A stretch of 64,000 nucleotides of DNA from Amycolatopsis roodepoortensis (GCF_014873915.1 NZ_JADBEJ010000002.1:146635-210634); one strand, 5' to 3'; counted from the first letter of the stretch, positions 16,708 to 25,768 are shown. Notes: a model not told the origin generated them from the letters alone. Program-made: numbers and translations.

Positions 16708-17246
16708 CGCCGCTGGCCGTCCTGGCCCTGTCCGGGCGGCCCTCCGCGCTGGTTCTGCCCGGGTTTGGCGATAGTCGTCGCCGTCGCGGTGCTCCCGGTG
16801 ACCTTGGCGTTCACCGTCACCGTCTCGCCGGTCTTCGGTTCACCGGTCTTCTTCGTCGACGCGTCGATCGTGTAGACCTGCTTGTAGCCGTCCTTGCTGG
16901 TCAGGCTGACGGACGTCGCGCTGATCTCGGTGATCTCCCCGGTCTGCGTCCGCTCGGTGCGGTAGCCGCCGTTGCCGTCGGACACGACGAAGTCGCCGTG
17001 CAGCGTGTCGCGCGGCATGCCCCCGTCGGGGCCGATGAGCACCCGGCCGCCGCCGGGGCCGCCCATCATCCCGCCCTGTTCGGTGCCGTTGGCGGCGGTT
17101 CCGGCCCAGATCGCGGCCCCGCCACCGGCGGCGATCACCACCGCCGCCCCGGCCGCGATCGCGGTCTTGCGGCCCGACCAGGTCTTCTTGGGCTCGCCTT
17201 CCGGGGCGGGCGCGCCCCATTCGGCGGGTTGGGTCGGTTCGGTCAT
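16701..17246 (-). CDS. Membrane-anchored DUF5666-like protein
   Basis: The 181-residue protein has a Pro/Glu-rich cytoplasmic start (MTEPTQPAEWGAPAPEGEP), one transmembrane helix (TAIAAGAAVVIAAGGGAAIW), a Gly-rich stretch, then an exported beta-rich domain (GEITEISATSVSLTSKDGYK, GETVTVNAKV). That pattern resembles DUF5666. The C-terminus is Gly/Gln/Pro-rich. GGAGG precedes the ATG at 17246. The gene is divergent from an OmpR-type response regulator, and three CACAG repeats lie between them, so it may be a target of that two-component system. Its 3' end overlaps the P-loop gene by 7 bp. Confidence 0.7.
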   Translation of the reverse strand: MTEPTQPAEWGAPAPEGEPKKTWSGRKTAIAAGAAVVIAAGGGAAIWAGTAANGTEQGGMMGGPGGGRVLIGPDGGMPRDTLHGDFVVSDGNGGYRTERTQTGEITEISATSVSLTSKDGYKQVYTIDASTKKTGEPKTGETVTVNAKVTGSTATATTIAKPGQNQRGGPPGQGQDGQRRY

Positions 17247-17355
17247 CAGGTCGCCTCCGTGTACTCGGTTGCGGCCATGCTCGGCGCCGTCGCTGTGCGG
17301 GAGCTGTGCCACCGGTGGGCACGCGCTGTGATTCCTCCCCGGCAGGGTGATCGTT

Positions 17356-17382
17356 CACAGGAAACGCACAGGCGGCACACAG
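17356..17382. promoter_or_regulatory. Three CACAG direct repeats with 11-bp spacing
   Basis: CACAG occurs at 17356, 17367 and 17378, once per helical turn, 34 bp before the start of the OmpR-type regulator gene. Direct repeats of this spacing are the usual binding pattern for OmpR/PhoB-type regulators, so this may be an autoregulatory site that also controls the divergent DUF5666-like gene. Confidence 0.5.
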
Positions 17383-17415
17383 AGAAGCCTCATCGGCGCC
17401 GCCCACGATGGCACC

Positions 17416-18165
17416 ATGACCAGTGTGAACGTCCCTTCGTCCGGTTCCGCGAAGGCCGGCCTGCGCCGTGCCGACGGCAGCCCCGTGCGGGTGCTGGTCG
17501 TCGACGACGAGGCGACCCTGTCCGAACTCGTGTCGATGGCGCTGCGCATGGAGGGCTGGGACATCCGCACCGCCGCGGACGGCACCGAGGCCGTCCGCGT
17601 CGCGCGGGAATTCCGGCCGGACGCGGTGGTGCTGGACGTCATGCTGCCGGATATGAGCGGGCTGGAGGTCTTGCGCCGCCTGCGTTCCGAGGTGCCGAAC
17701 CTGCCGGTGCTGTTCCTGACCGCGAAGGACGCGGTGGAGGACCGGATCGCCGGGCTCACCGCGGGCGGCGACGACTACGTCACCAAACCGTTCAGCCTGG
17801 AGGAGGTCGCGTTGCGGCTGCGCGCGCTGCTGCGGCGCGCGGGCGGTGTCGCCGGGCCGAGCGGATCGATGCTGATCGTCGGTGACCTGACCCTGGACGA
17901 GGACAGCCGTGAAGTACACCGCGGCGGCGATCTGGTGCCACTGACCGCGACCGAGTTCGAACTGCTGCGTTATCTCATGCGCAATCCCAAACGCGTGCTG
18001 TCCAAGGCGCAGATCCTCGACCGCGTGTGGAGCTACGACTTCGGCGGCCAGGCCAACATCGTCGAGCTGTACATTTCCTATCTCCGCAAGAAGATCGACG
18101 CCGACAGGGAACCGATGATCCACACGATGCGCGGCGCCGGGTATGTCCTCAAACCCGCGGGGTAG
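17416..18165 (+). CDS. OmpR/PhoB-type response regulator
   Basis: The 249-residue protein has a receiver domain (VRVLVVDDEATLSELV; Asp in VVLDVMLPD; Lys in YVTKPFS) and a winged-helix output domain (LTATEFELLRYLMRNPKRVL, LYISYLRKKI, MRGAGYVLKP). The start at ATG 17416 leaves about 25 polar residues before the receiver. The sensor kinase gene begins 23 bp before this stop, so the two are translated together. The repeats just upstream suggest self-control. Confidence 0.93.
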   Translation: MTSVNVPSSGSAKAGLRRADGSPVRVLVVDDEATLSELVSMALRMEGWDIRTAADGTEAVRVAREFRPDAVVLDVMLPDMSGLEVLRRLRSEVPNLPVLFLTAKDAVEDRIAGLTAGGDDYVTKPFSLEEVALRLRALLRRAGGVAGPSGSMLIVGDLTLDEDSREVHRGGDLVPLTATEFELLRYLMRNPKRVLSKAQILDRVWSYDFGGQANIVELYISYLRKKIDADREPMIHTMRGAGYVLKPAG

Positions 18166-19624
18166 GCGGCCGTGGTCCCTGCGGCGGCGGCTGATCGCGC
18201 AGGTCGCGGGGCTGCTCGCGCTCGTCTGCCTGGTGGTGGGCGTGGTGACCGAACTGGCGCTGCGGGACTTCCTGATCGACCAGCTCGACGCGCGGGTCGC
18301 CGAGACCAGCGAACGCGCCAGCCGTCCGCCGCCGCCGGGCCGTCCCGGCGGGGAACGGGTGCCAGAAGGCCTTCGCGCGTACGGGCAGAGCACCGGTTCG
18401 CTGTTCGTGAACATCCTCCCGGACGGGCGGGTGGTCGCGGCGGTGCTGCGGTCCAGCTACGACGCGAAGGTCGCGGACCCGTTCCCCCACGACCCGCTCG
18501 GCCCGGCCCAGCTCTCCGCCCTGCTGCGGTCGACACCGAGCGACCGGCCCACGGATGTGGACCTCGGGTCGCTCGGGGAGTACCGCGTGATCGCCAAACA
18601 GGCGGCCAACGGGGGTATCGCGATCACCGGGCTGCCTACGAAGGACGTCACGGACACGTTGTGGAACCTGGGTTTCATCTTCGGCGGGGTCGCCATCGTC
18701 GGCATCCTGCTGGCGGGCGCGCTCGGCGCGGTGACCGTGCGGCGCACCATGAAACCCCTCGACCGGCTGGCCGCCACCGCGACCAGGGTCGCCGAACTCC
18801 CGCTCGACCGCGGCGAGGTCGCCCTGTCCGAGCGAGTGTCCGAAGTGGACACCGATCCGCGGACCGAGGTCGGGAAGGTCGGGTTCGCGCTCAACCGCAT
18901 GCTCGGCCACATCTCGAACGCGCTGTCCGCCCGCCAGGCCAGCGAAAGCCGGGTGCGCCGGTTCGTCGCGGACGCCAGCCACGAGCTCCGGACGCCGCTC
19001 GCGGCCATCCGCGGTTACGCGGAACTCACCCGGCGCTCCGGCTCCGAGGTGCCGCCGGACATCGCGTTCGCGATGGGCCGGGTCGAATCGGAATCGACCA
19101 GGATGACCGGTCTGGTCGAGGACCTGCTGCTGCTCGCCAGGCTCGACTCGGGACGTCCGGTGGTGCACCAGCCGGTCGATCTCTCCCGGCTGGTCGCGGA
19201 CGCCGTCGCCGACGCGCATGTCGCCGGGCCGGAGCACAAATGGCTCCTGGAGGTCCCGCCGGAGCCGATCACCGTCCTCGGCGACGCGGATCAGCTGCAC
19301 CAGGTGGTGATCAACCTGCTCGGCAACGCGCGCACGCACACCCCGGCGGGGACCGAGGTCACCACCTCTTTGTCCATAGTGGACTCGACGGTGACACTGT
19401 CCATTGTCGACGGTGGCCCGGGGATCCCGCCGGAGATCCTCCCGGAGGTCTTCGAACGTTTCGCCCGCGGCGACGATTCACGGTCGCGGGCCGCCGGTAG
19501 CACCGGACTCGGCCTGGCCATCGTCGCGGCCGTCGTCGCCGCGCACGGCGGGCAGGTCGGCGTCACCAGCCGCCCGGGGCGCACGGAGTTCCGGGTGGTG
19601 CTCAGGGCGTCCAGCCACTGTTAG
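18143..19624 (+). CDS. Sensor histidine kinase of the OmpR-type system
   Basis: The 493-residue membrane kinase has an N-terminal helix (LIAQVAGLLALVCLVVGVV), an extracellular domain of about 140 residues, a second helix (LGFIFGGVAIVGILLAGAL), and a HAMP domain. The phospho-acceptor box is FVADASHELRTPLAAIRGYA, and the ATPase boxes are LLGNARTH, DGGPGIP and GLGLAIVAAV. The order and spacing are those of MtrB/TcrY-type kinases. It partners the response regulator upstream. The signal is unknown. Its 3' end overlaps the convergent dehydratase gene by 23 bp. Confidence 0.92.
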   Translation: MSSNPRGRRPWSLRRRLIAQVAGLLALVCLVVGVVTELALRDFLIDQLDARVAETSERASRPPPPGRPGGERVPEGLRAYGQSTGSLFVNILPDGRVVAAVLRSSYDAKVADPFPHDPLGPAQLSALLRSTPSDRPTDVDLGSLGEYRVIAKQAANGGIAITGLPTKDVTDTLWNLGFIFGGVAIVGILLAGALGAVTVRRTMKPLDRLAATATRVAELPLDRGEVALSERVSEVDTDPRTEVGKVGFALNRMLGHISNALSARQASESRVRRFVADASHELRTPLAAIRGYAELTRRSGSEVPPDIAFAMGRVESESTRMTGLVEDLLLLARLDSGRPVVHQPVDLSRLVADAVADAHVAGPEHKWLLEVPPEPITVLGDADQLHQVVINLLGNARTHTPAGTEVTTSLSIVDSTVTLSIVDGGPGIPPEILPEVFERFARGDDSRSRAAGSTGLGLAIVAAVVAAHGGQVGVTSRPGRTEFRVVLRASSHC

Positions 19625-20492
19625 CGCCGCACAGCACGACGCAGGGCAGCTCGCCCTCGGTCCGTCCCGCCAGCCACGCGGCGAACGGGACCGCGGCCGC
19701 CGGTTCGACGGCGAGGCGGAACTCGTCCCAGAGCCGGTCCCGCGCGGCGAGCAGTTCCGCGTCGCTGACCAGCACGGACGTCACGCGATCGCGGAGCACG
19801 ACGAACGGGACGCTCCCGATCCTGGTCGCGCCCAGCGCGGACGCGGCCACCGAGTCGATCTCCACGTCCACCGGCTCGCCCGCCTCCAACGCCGCGCCGA
19901 GCGCGCGGCACCGCTCCGGTTCGACGGCGAACGTGGGCACCCCGGACAGTGACGTCCCGGCGACCAGGCCGCCACCGCCGACCGCGACCAAGAACGCGTC
20001 GACGTCCGGCGCGTCCTGGACCACCTCGGCCGCCACGGTGCCCTGACCGGCGACGACGGCGGGGTCGTCGTACGCGTGCAGATACCGCGTACCCGGCTCG
20101 GAAGCGGCTTCGAGCGCCTTCGCGGCCGCCTCCGCGTACGTCGCTCCGTGGCGGATCAGCTTGGCGCCGGCCGCTTCGATCCGTGCCGTCTTCGCCAGCG
20201 GAGCCGACTCCGGCACGTACACCGTCGCGGGCAGACCCAGCAGCGAAGCCGCCGTTGCCACGCCCAGCCCGTGGTTGCCGCCCGACGCCGTCAGCACCCG
20301 CTCCGGCAACGGACCACTCACCAGCGCGTTCACCGCGCCCCGCAGTTTGAACGATCCGCTCCGCTGCAGATGCTCCAGTTTGAGGATCAGCGGCCGCCCG
20401 TCGACCTCGGCGCGCAGCAGCGGCGTGTGTCGCACGAACGGGTGGACGGCCTCGGCGGCCTTGCGGACATCTGCCCAGGTCGGAGTGTTCAT
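19602..20492 (-). CDS. PLP-dependent serine/threonine dehydratase family protein
   Basis: The 296-residue enzyme has the PLP-lysine motif RSGSFKLRGA (about residue 48), the cofactor-phosphate-binding glycine-rich loop VGGGGLVAG (about residue 170) and SGGNHG. This is the fold-type II layout of catabolic threonine dehydratases, which convert threonine or serine to the keto acid and ammonia. There is no C-terminal ACT domain, so feedback control by isoleucine is unlikely. The ATG at 20492 is preceded by a G-rich stretch. The ATG is preferred because the family normally starts close to VRHTPLLRA. Confidence 0.85.
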   Translation of the reverse strand: MNTPTWADVRKAAEAVHPFVRHTPLLRAEVDGRPLILKLEHLQRSGSFKLRGAVNALVSGPLPERVLTASGGNHGLGVATAASLLGLPATVYVPESAPLAKTARIEAAGAKLIRHGATYAEAAAKALEAASEPGTRYLHAYDDPAVVAGQGTVAAEVVQDAPDVDAFLVAVGGGGLVAGTSLSGVPTFAVEPERCRALGAALEAGEPVDVEIDSVAASALGATRIGSVPFVVLRDRVTSVLVSDAELLAARDRLWDEFRLAVEPAAAVPFAAWLAGRTEGELPCVVLCGANSGWTP

Positions 20493-20541
20493 ACCCCCCA
20501 CTGTCCCCCATGCCGGGACGGGAGTGACTACACTGGTCCCC

Positions 20542-20627
20542 GGATCCCGCGCGGCGTCCATCTTGTGAACCTCCCCAGGGCCGGAAGGCAGCAAGGATAA
20601 GCAAGCTCTGACGGGTGCGCGGGATCC
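20542..20627 (+). ncRNA. ffs: Signal recognition particle RNA (4.5S, small bacterial type)
   Basis: The ends GGATCCCGCG (20542-20551) and CGCGGGATCC (20618-20627) close the terminal helix. The conserved Ffh-binding domain is present: GTGAACC, CAGGGCCGGAAGGCAGCAAG with the GGAA tetraloop, then TAAGCAAG. A run of T follows at 20630-20636. The RNA, with Ffh, targets membrane and secreted proteins. In actinobacteria it commonly lies upstream of dnaX, as here. Confidence 0.95.
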
Positions 20628-20642
20628 CCTTTTTTTCGGGGG

Positions 20643-21476
20643 CTAGAAGATCCCGAACAAGTCCTTGGGCGGCACAGGCGACGGCAGGGCTTCCGCGTCG
20701 GCGACCGGACGCGCCTTGCCCTGGAGCTGCCGCAGGTCGTCACCCGCGACGCAGCGCGCTGGGTACGCCGAGGAAGCGGCGCGGCGGGTCAGGTCCATGA
20801 CCGGGAGTTCGACGCGGGAAGCGGCGACCACGATGTTCCCGAAGCGGCGGCCCCGGAGCACTCCTGGCTCGGCCAAGATCGCCAGGTGGGGGAACGAAGT
20901 CGCCAGTGTCGCCAGGAACCGGCGGAGGAACGGCAGGTTCGGCCCGTCGGAGACGTTGGCGACGTAGGTCCCGGCCGGGCGGAGGACCCGCGCGATCTCG
21001 CTCGTGAACTCCACGGTCGCGAGGCCGCCGGCCAGCACTCCGCGTTCGAAAGCGTCCACGATGACCAGGTCGGCCGAAGCGTCGTACCTGCCGGAGACGC
21101 CTTCGCGGCCGTCGCCGACGCGGACCTTCAACCCCTTCAGGCCCAGTTGCTCCCGGACGAGCGCCACGAGTTCGCCGTCGGCGTCGAAGACCAGCTGCCG
21201 CGAGCGCGGCCGTGCCGCGGCGATGTAGCGGGGGAGCGTGCAGGCCGCCCCGCCGACGTGAAGCACGTCGAGCGGGCCTTCGCCGAGACAGTCGACGACG
21301 TCGGCGATGCGGCGGATGTAGTCGAATTCGAGATCCTCGGGATCGTCGAGGTTGACATGCGACTGGGCGACGCCGTCGACCGAGATCAGCCAGGCGTTGG
21401 GGCGGTCGGCGTCCCGGAGCAGTTCGGCGGTGCCGAAGCGGACCGGATACGTGCCTGGGGTCGGTGCTGGTCTCAC
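20643..21476 (-). CDS. Spermidine synthase-like methyltransferase-fold protein
   Basis: The 277-residue protein has the Rossmann-type methyltransferase core: VLHVGGAACTLPRYIAAARP, QLVFDADGELVALVREQLG, KVRVGDGREG and DLVIVDAFERG. The last segment aligns with the acidic strand of polyamine aminopropyltransferases. It is probably a member of the spermidine synthase-like family that many actinobacteria carry without polyamine partners. The substrate is not predictable. The GTG at 21476 has GGGAAGG at a good distance. It is divergent from dnaX, with 28 bp between the starts. Confidence 0.75.
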   Translation of the reverse strand: MRPAPTPGTYPVRFGTAELLRDADRPNAWLISVDGVAQSHVNLDDPEDLEFDYIRRIADVVDCLGEGPLDVLHVGGAACTLPRYIAAARPRSRQLVFDADGELVALVREQLGLKGLKVRVGDGREGVSGRYDASADLVIVDAFERGVLAGGLATVEFTSEIARVLRPAGTYVANVSDGPNLPFLRRFLATLATSFPHLAILAEPGVLRGRRFGNIVVAASRVELPVMDLTRRAASSAYPARCVAGDDLRQLQGKARPVADAEALPSPVPPKDLFGIF

Positions 21477-21504
21477 CGTCGGACCTTCCCGGTAGTCTCG
21501 CCGC

Positions 21505-23541
21505 GTGGCTCTAGCTCTATACCGAAAGTACCGTCCGGCTACCTTCGCCGAGGTCGTCGGGCAGGAGCATGTGACCGATCCGCTGCGCACCGCGCTGGCC
21601 GCCGGTCGCATCAACCACGCCTACCTCTTCTCCGGCCCACGCGGCTGCGGCAAGACGTCCAGCGCCCGCATCATGGCGCGGTCGCTGAACTGCGCGAAGG
21701 GCCCGACGCCGGATCCGTGCGGCGAGTGCAACTCGTGCCGCAACCTCGCGCCCGAAGGCCCCGGCAGCGTCGACGTCACCGAGCTCGACGCGGCCAGCCA
21801 CGGTGGTGTCGACGACGCCCGCGAGCTGAGGGACAGGGCTTTCTACGCCCCGGCCGACTCCCGCTATCGCGTCTTCATCATCGACGAGGCGCACATGGTC
21901 ACCACGCAGGGCTTCAACGCCCTGCTGAAGATCGTGGAAGAGCCGCCGGAGCACCTGATCTTCATCTTCGCGACCACCGAACCGGACAAGGTGCTCCCCA
22001 CCATCCGGTCGCGGACGCACCACTACCCCTTCCGGCTGATCCCGCCCAGTTCCATGCGCGAGCTGCTGGAACGCAACGTCGCCGCCGAGGGCGCGAAGGT
22101 CGAGCCCGCGGTGTATCCGCTGGTCATCCGCGCGGGCGGGGGTTCCGCGCGGGACACGCAGTCGGTCCTGGACCAGCTGCTGGCCGGGGCCGGGCCGGAC
22201 GGCGTCGACTACTCGCGCGCCGTGTCGCTGCTGGGCGTCACCGACGTCGCGCTCATCGACGGCATGGTCGACGCGCTGGCCGCGGACGACGCCGCCGCGG
22301 TGTTCGGCACCGTCGAGCGGCTCGCCGAGGCCGGGCACGACCCGCGCCGGTTCGCCACCGACCTGCTCGACCGCCTGCGCGACCTGGTGATGCTGCGTTC
22401 GGTGCCGGACGCGGGTGAGCGCGGCCTGGTCTCCGCGCCGGACGACGAACTCAAGAAGATGAAGGAACAGGCGGGCAAACTGGAGCCCGCGACGCTCTCC
22501 CGCTACGCCGACATCGTCCACAATGGACTCCTGGAGATGCGGGGCGCGACCTCGCCACGGCTGGTGCTGGAGCTGCTGACGGCCCGGATGCTGTTGCCGT
22601 CGGTCGCCGAGGGCACCGACGCGTTGCTCGCCCGCCTCGAACGGCTCGAACGCCGTGCCGCTTCGGGGCCGGCACCCGTCGCCGCCGCTCCGGCGCCGGC
22701 CGGTCAAGCCGCTCCGGTGGCGCAGTCCGCTCCTGTCGCTCCGGCGGGTGAGCCCGTGCGGGAGTTCCAGCGGCCGTCGCAACGAGCCGCCGCGCCCGCC
22801 CAGCAGCCGGCCCCGGCGCAGCAGGCCGCACCGGCTCCCCAGCCCGCCGCGCGGCCCGAGCCGGTCGCCGAGCGGCCAGCCCCGCAACGGCCTTCCGCGC
22901 CGACCCCGCCCCCCGCCGCGCCGCCCGCGCCCGCTCCCGCCGCGGCTTCCGGCGGCACGGACGTGGACGGGATCCGCGGCCGTTGGCCTCAGGTGCTCGC
23001 CGCGATCCGAAAGGTCCCGGGCGGCCGCAGCACCGAAGCGATGCTCACGCAGGCGAGCGTGGTGAGCGTCGAGGGCAGCGCCGTCACGCTCACGCACAGC
23101 GCCGAGCCGCTGGCTCGACGGCTTTCCGAGCCGCACAACGCGGAACGTGTCGCGACCGCGTTCAAGGAGGTCTTCGGCGGCGACTGGCAGGTGCGGTGCG
23201 TCCACGGCGCCGCGCAGCCCCGGCAGGCGGCCGCTCCGAAGGCCGCGCCGCCGCCACCCGCGCCCGAGCGATCCTTCACCCGCCGGTCCGCCGAAGCGCC
23301 CAGCGCCCCTCCGGCGCCTCCCGCGCCGAAGCCGGAGCCCCAGCGGCCGAAGGTGACGACCTCCGAGCCGGACATCCCGCTCCCGCCCGAGCCGGTCGAG
23401 GACGACGAGGACCTCTACAACGAGGACGCGAGCCCCGCGCCGCCGCCTCCGCCGCTCCCGCCCGAAGAGGATCCGGAAGAGATCGCCCGGAAGTTGCTCG
23501 CGGACCATCTCAACGCGCGTCCCCTCGACGAACGCAAGTAG
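21505..23541 (+). CDS. dnaX: DNA polymerase III subunit gamma/tau
   Basis: The 678-residue clamp-loader subunit has an AAA+ domain at its N-terminus: ALYRKYRPATFAEVVGQEHV, Walker A SGPRGCGKTS, the zinc-binding cysteines (LNCAKGPTPDPCGECNSC) and Walker B IIDEAHM. Domain III follows. The middle is Pro/Ala/Gln-rich (about residues 385-490), then comes a folded C-terminal domain and another acidic, proline-rich tail. No slippery A or T run is seen, so a short gamma form by frameshifting is unlikely. It starts at GTG 21505. The stop codon sits at the edge of a family B palindrome. Confidence 0.95.
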   Translation: MALALYRKYRPATFAEVVGQEHVTDPLRTALAAGRINHAYLFSGPRGCGKTSSARIMARSLNCAKGPTPDPCGECNSCRNLAPEGPGSVDVTELDAASHGGVDDARELRDRAFYAPADSRYRVFIIDEAHMVTTQGFNALLKIVEEPPEHLIFIFATTEPDKVLPTIRSRTHHYPFRLIPPSSMRELLERNVAAEGAKVEPAVYPLVIRAGGGSARDTQSVLDQLLAGAGPDGVDYSRAVSLLGVTDVALIDGMVDALAADDAAAVFGTVERLAEAGHDPRRFATDLLDRLRDLVMLRSVPDAGERGLVSAPDDELKKMKEQAGKLEPATLSRYADIVHNGLLEMRGATSPRLVLELLTARMLLPSVAEGTDALLARLERLERRAASGPAPVAAAPAPAGQAAPVAQSAPVAPAGEPVREFQRPSQRAAAPAQQPAPAQQAAPAPQPAARPEPVAERPAPQRPSAPTPPPAAPPAPAPAAASGGTDVDGIRGRWPQVLAAIRKVPGGRSTEAMLTQASVVSVEGSAVTLTHSAEPLARRLSEPHNAERVATAFKEVFGGDWQVRCVHGAAQPRQAAAPKAAPPPPAPERSFTRRSAEAPSAPPAPPAPKPEPQRPKVTTSEPDIPLPPEPVEDDEDLYNEDASPAPPPPPLPPEEDPEEIARKLLADHLNARPLDERK

Positions 23542-23595
23542 TCCTCTGGATGCGGTACTTGCACGCGCAAGGACCGCATCCAGAGGACGAAACGC
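23534..23595. repeat. Family B palindromic element, copy 1
   Basis: The outer stem GTCCTCTGGATGCGGT (23541-23556) pairs with ACCGCATCCAGAGGAC (23573-23588); the inner stem CTTGC pairs with GCAAG around ACGC. It lies between convergent dnaX and a regulator gene. The last base of the dnaX stop codon is the first base of the stem. It is likely a bidirectional terminator. Other copies are at 49129 and 57068. Confidence 0.8.
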
Positions 23596-23599
23596 GGCG

Positions 23600-24568
23600 T
23601 CAGGGAACGAAGTCCCCGGTGAGCAGTGCCGTGCCGAGCCGGGTGAGGTGGTGCTGGATGGCGCTGCCCTGCCGGGCGCTGGCGACGAGGCCCGCCTCGC
23701 GCAGCACGGCGGCCTGTTTGCTCGCCGTGCCGATCGAGGTGCCGAGGCACGAGGCCAGCTTGCTGGTCGTGCGCGGGACACGCAGCGCGCCGAGGCTTTC
23801 GGCGCGAGTCCTGCCGAGGAGCGCCACCAGTTCGGGTGACACGGCCGCCGGGTGGGTGCCGGCCGCCCTTGCCGGGTAGAGCAGCACCGGCGGCAGCGCC
23901 GGATCGATGAACGTGACCGGGGTGTTCGCGCAGAACCGGCTCGGGATCAAGGTCAGCCCCCGGCCGTCGAGATGGACGGTCCGCTCCCGCGGGTACGCGA
24001 TCTCCAGCACCTCGCCGTCCCAGCCTCGGACGCCGGGGATACCGCGCATCATCGCGCCCGCGCCCTCGGTGGCGAGTGTGCGGACCCGGCGGGCCCGGTC
24101 GGCGGCGACGGTCTCGCGCATGCTGTGCCAGAACGGTTCGATCACCAGTCCGTACGCGTCCCGCAGCGCGCCGACGACCCCGCCGACCTCCTCGCGATCG
24201 CCGTCGGCGAGCCGTTTCACCCAGGGCGGCGCGGCGCCGGTGAACACGGTCCGGAGGTCGGCGCGCAACCGCCCGCGAGGCGTGCACGCCACCGCCTCGA
24301 GCCCGCTTTCGAAGGAGCCCGCCGTGGTGGGCGGGGTCAGGAAGTCGGGAAAGTTCCCCTTCGGCGGAACCAAGGTGAACAGCGTCTTCAGCGCTCGCGC
24401 CGCTCCTTCGTGCCGGCGCACGTTCAGCCGGACCTGCTGCCGCCAGGCCGACGGATGGTCCTCCCTCAGCTGATGCGAACCGAGGACCAGTTCCCACAGC
24501 GGGTCGGGCGCTTCGGCTATCCGGATCCCCTGGAGGTCCTTTCGATCGAAGATCATTCGCAGAGTCAT
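23600..24568 (-). CDS. ArsR-like winged-helix regulator with large N-terminal domain
   Basis: The 322-residue protein has a long N-terminal region (MTLRMIFDRKDLQGIRIAEA, PDPLWELVLGSHQLR) without a recognised fold. The C-terminal winged helix (LGRTRAESLGALRVPRTTSK, LASCLGTSIGTASKQAAVLR, QGSAIQHHLTRLGTALL) resembles ArsR-type domains. This arrangement is frequent among streptomycete and Pseudonocardiaceae regulators of unknown target. No metal-binding cysteines are seen in the helix. The 265 bp between this gene and the amidase hold no feature I can support. Confidence 0.75.
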   Translation of the reverse strand: MTLRMIFDRKDLQGIRIAEAPDPLWELVLGSHQLREDHPSAWRQQVRLNVRRHEGAARALKTLFTLVPPKGNFPDFLTPPTTAGSFESGLEAVACTPRGRLRADLRTVFTGAAPPWVKRLADGDREEVGGVVGALRDAYGLVIEPFWHSMRETVAADRARRVRTLATEGAGAMMRGIPGVRGWDGEVLEIAYPRERTVHLDGRGLTLIPSRFCANTPVTFIDPALPPVLLYPARAAGTHPAAVSPELVALLGRTRAESLGALRVPRTTSKLASCLGTSIGTASKQAAVLREAGLVASARQGSAIQHHLTRLGTALLTGDFVP

Positions 24569-24833
24569 GCCTCGTCCCCCTCAAGACGGCATTTCCTTCT
24601 CCGCCGGCAACTCAAACGTGCCGGACGAGCCGGGACAAGCCATTCGGCCCAATCCGGGAGGGTGAGACGGAAACCCGCCTCCGACCTGCGGAGACACCGG
24701 CGCGTGAGACGGCGTGTTTTCGCTGGGACGAAAAGGTGTGTCCCCGCGCGGGTTCGTCGGTGACGCTTGGTGGGCAACACACGGGGAGGGGAACGCGCGG
24801 ACGCGGCAAGGGGAGATGTCGCGTCCGCGCCTC

Positions 24834-25712
24834 TCACGGCCTCGCGAGATAGTCCTCGATGGCCTTCGCGATGACGGCGGCGTACTGCTGGCGTCCTTCT
24901 TCGCTCGCCATCGCCGCGGCTTCGGCGGCGTTGCGCATGTTCCCGCATTCCACGAGCGCGGCGGGGCGCGTCGAGAGGTTGAGCCCGCCGAGGTCGGCGC
25001 GCGGGGCGAGCCCGTCCGACCCGAGGTACGTCGACGTCGGGAAGCCGCCCGCGCGGAGACCGTCCCGCAGCGCCGTCGCGAGTTTCACCGAGGGCTCACC
25101 CTGCTGGGCGTTCAGCGGCGGGGCCGAGTAGGCGACGTGGAAACCGTGCGCCCCGGCGGAATTCGAGCCGTCCGCGTGGATCGACACGACCGCGTCGGCC
25201 TGGGCGTCGTTCCCGATCGCGGCGCGCTCGTTGACGCAAGGCCCGACCCCGGTGTCGTTCTGCCGGGTGAGGATGACGCGGATTCCCTTGGCCGCCAACG
25301 CCTGCGATATCCGCTGCGAGACGTCCCAGGTGAACGCGTGCTCCGAATAGCCGGAATTCGTCGACGTTCCGGTGGTGTTGCACGGTTTCGTCTTGCCGCG
25401 CCCCGCCGGGACCTGCCGGTTGATCTCGCCCGGCCTGCCCGCGTTCCCGCCGTTGTGGCCGGGATCGAGTACGACGACCTTGCCCGTCTTCGGAGGCGGC
25501 GGCGTGCTCGGAGACGGCGGCGCGCTCGACGGCGGCGTGCTCGTGCTGGGGCTCGGCCGCGGAAGGGTGGTGAAGACCGTGGTGGTGCCAGGGGGAGCCG
25601 GACTCGACGGCGACGACGCGGGGGTGTCCACCCCGCACGCCGTGAACAGCGTCAATCCGATCGCCACCACCAGGCCAAGCCGTCGTCGCACGGCGCCCAC
25701 GGTGCCACACAC
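24834..25712 (-). CDS. N-acetylmuramoyl-L-alanine amidase, Amidase_3 lipoprotein
   Basis: The protein cleaves the bond between muramic acid and the stem peptide. A signal peptide with lipobox LFTAC is followed by a Ser/Thr/Pro linker of about 45 residues and then the zinc amidase domain: VVVLDPGHNGG (first zinc His), YSEHAFTWDVS (Glu/His), ADAVVSIHADG (His) and PAALVECGNMRN (catalytic Glu). It corresponds to mycobacterial Ami1 (Rv3717), which also neighbours ybaB and recR. The GTG at 25712 is one of several possible starts. It is divergent from ybaB. Confidence 0.88.
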   Translation of the reverse strand: MCGTVGAVRRRLGLVVAIGLTLFTACGVDTPASSPSSPAPPGTTTVFTTLPRPSPSTSTPPSSAPPSPSTPPPPKTGKVVVLDPGHNGGNAGRPGEINRQVPAGRGKTKPCNTTGTSTNSGYSEHAFTWDVSQRISQALAAKGIRVILTRQNDTGVGPCVNERAAIGNDAQADAVVSIHADGSNSAGAHGFHVAYSAPPLNAQQGEPSVKLATALRDGLRAGGFPTSTYLGSDGLAPRADLGGLNLSTRPAALVECGNMRNAAEAAAMASEEGRQQYAAVIAKAIEDYLARP

Positions 25713-25768
25713 GTGACGGCTAGGCTGGGAGGCGGCACGGGATTTTCCAGGAGAGGACCGATCGGATC

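Noticed and set aside
21505..23541. Programmed frameshift in dnaX producing a gamma form
   Set aside because: No run of A or T or a following stem suitable for slippage was found near the end of the AAA+ part.
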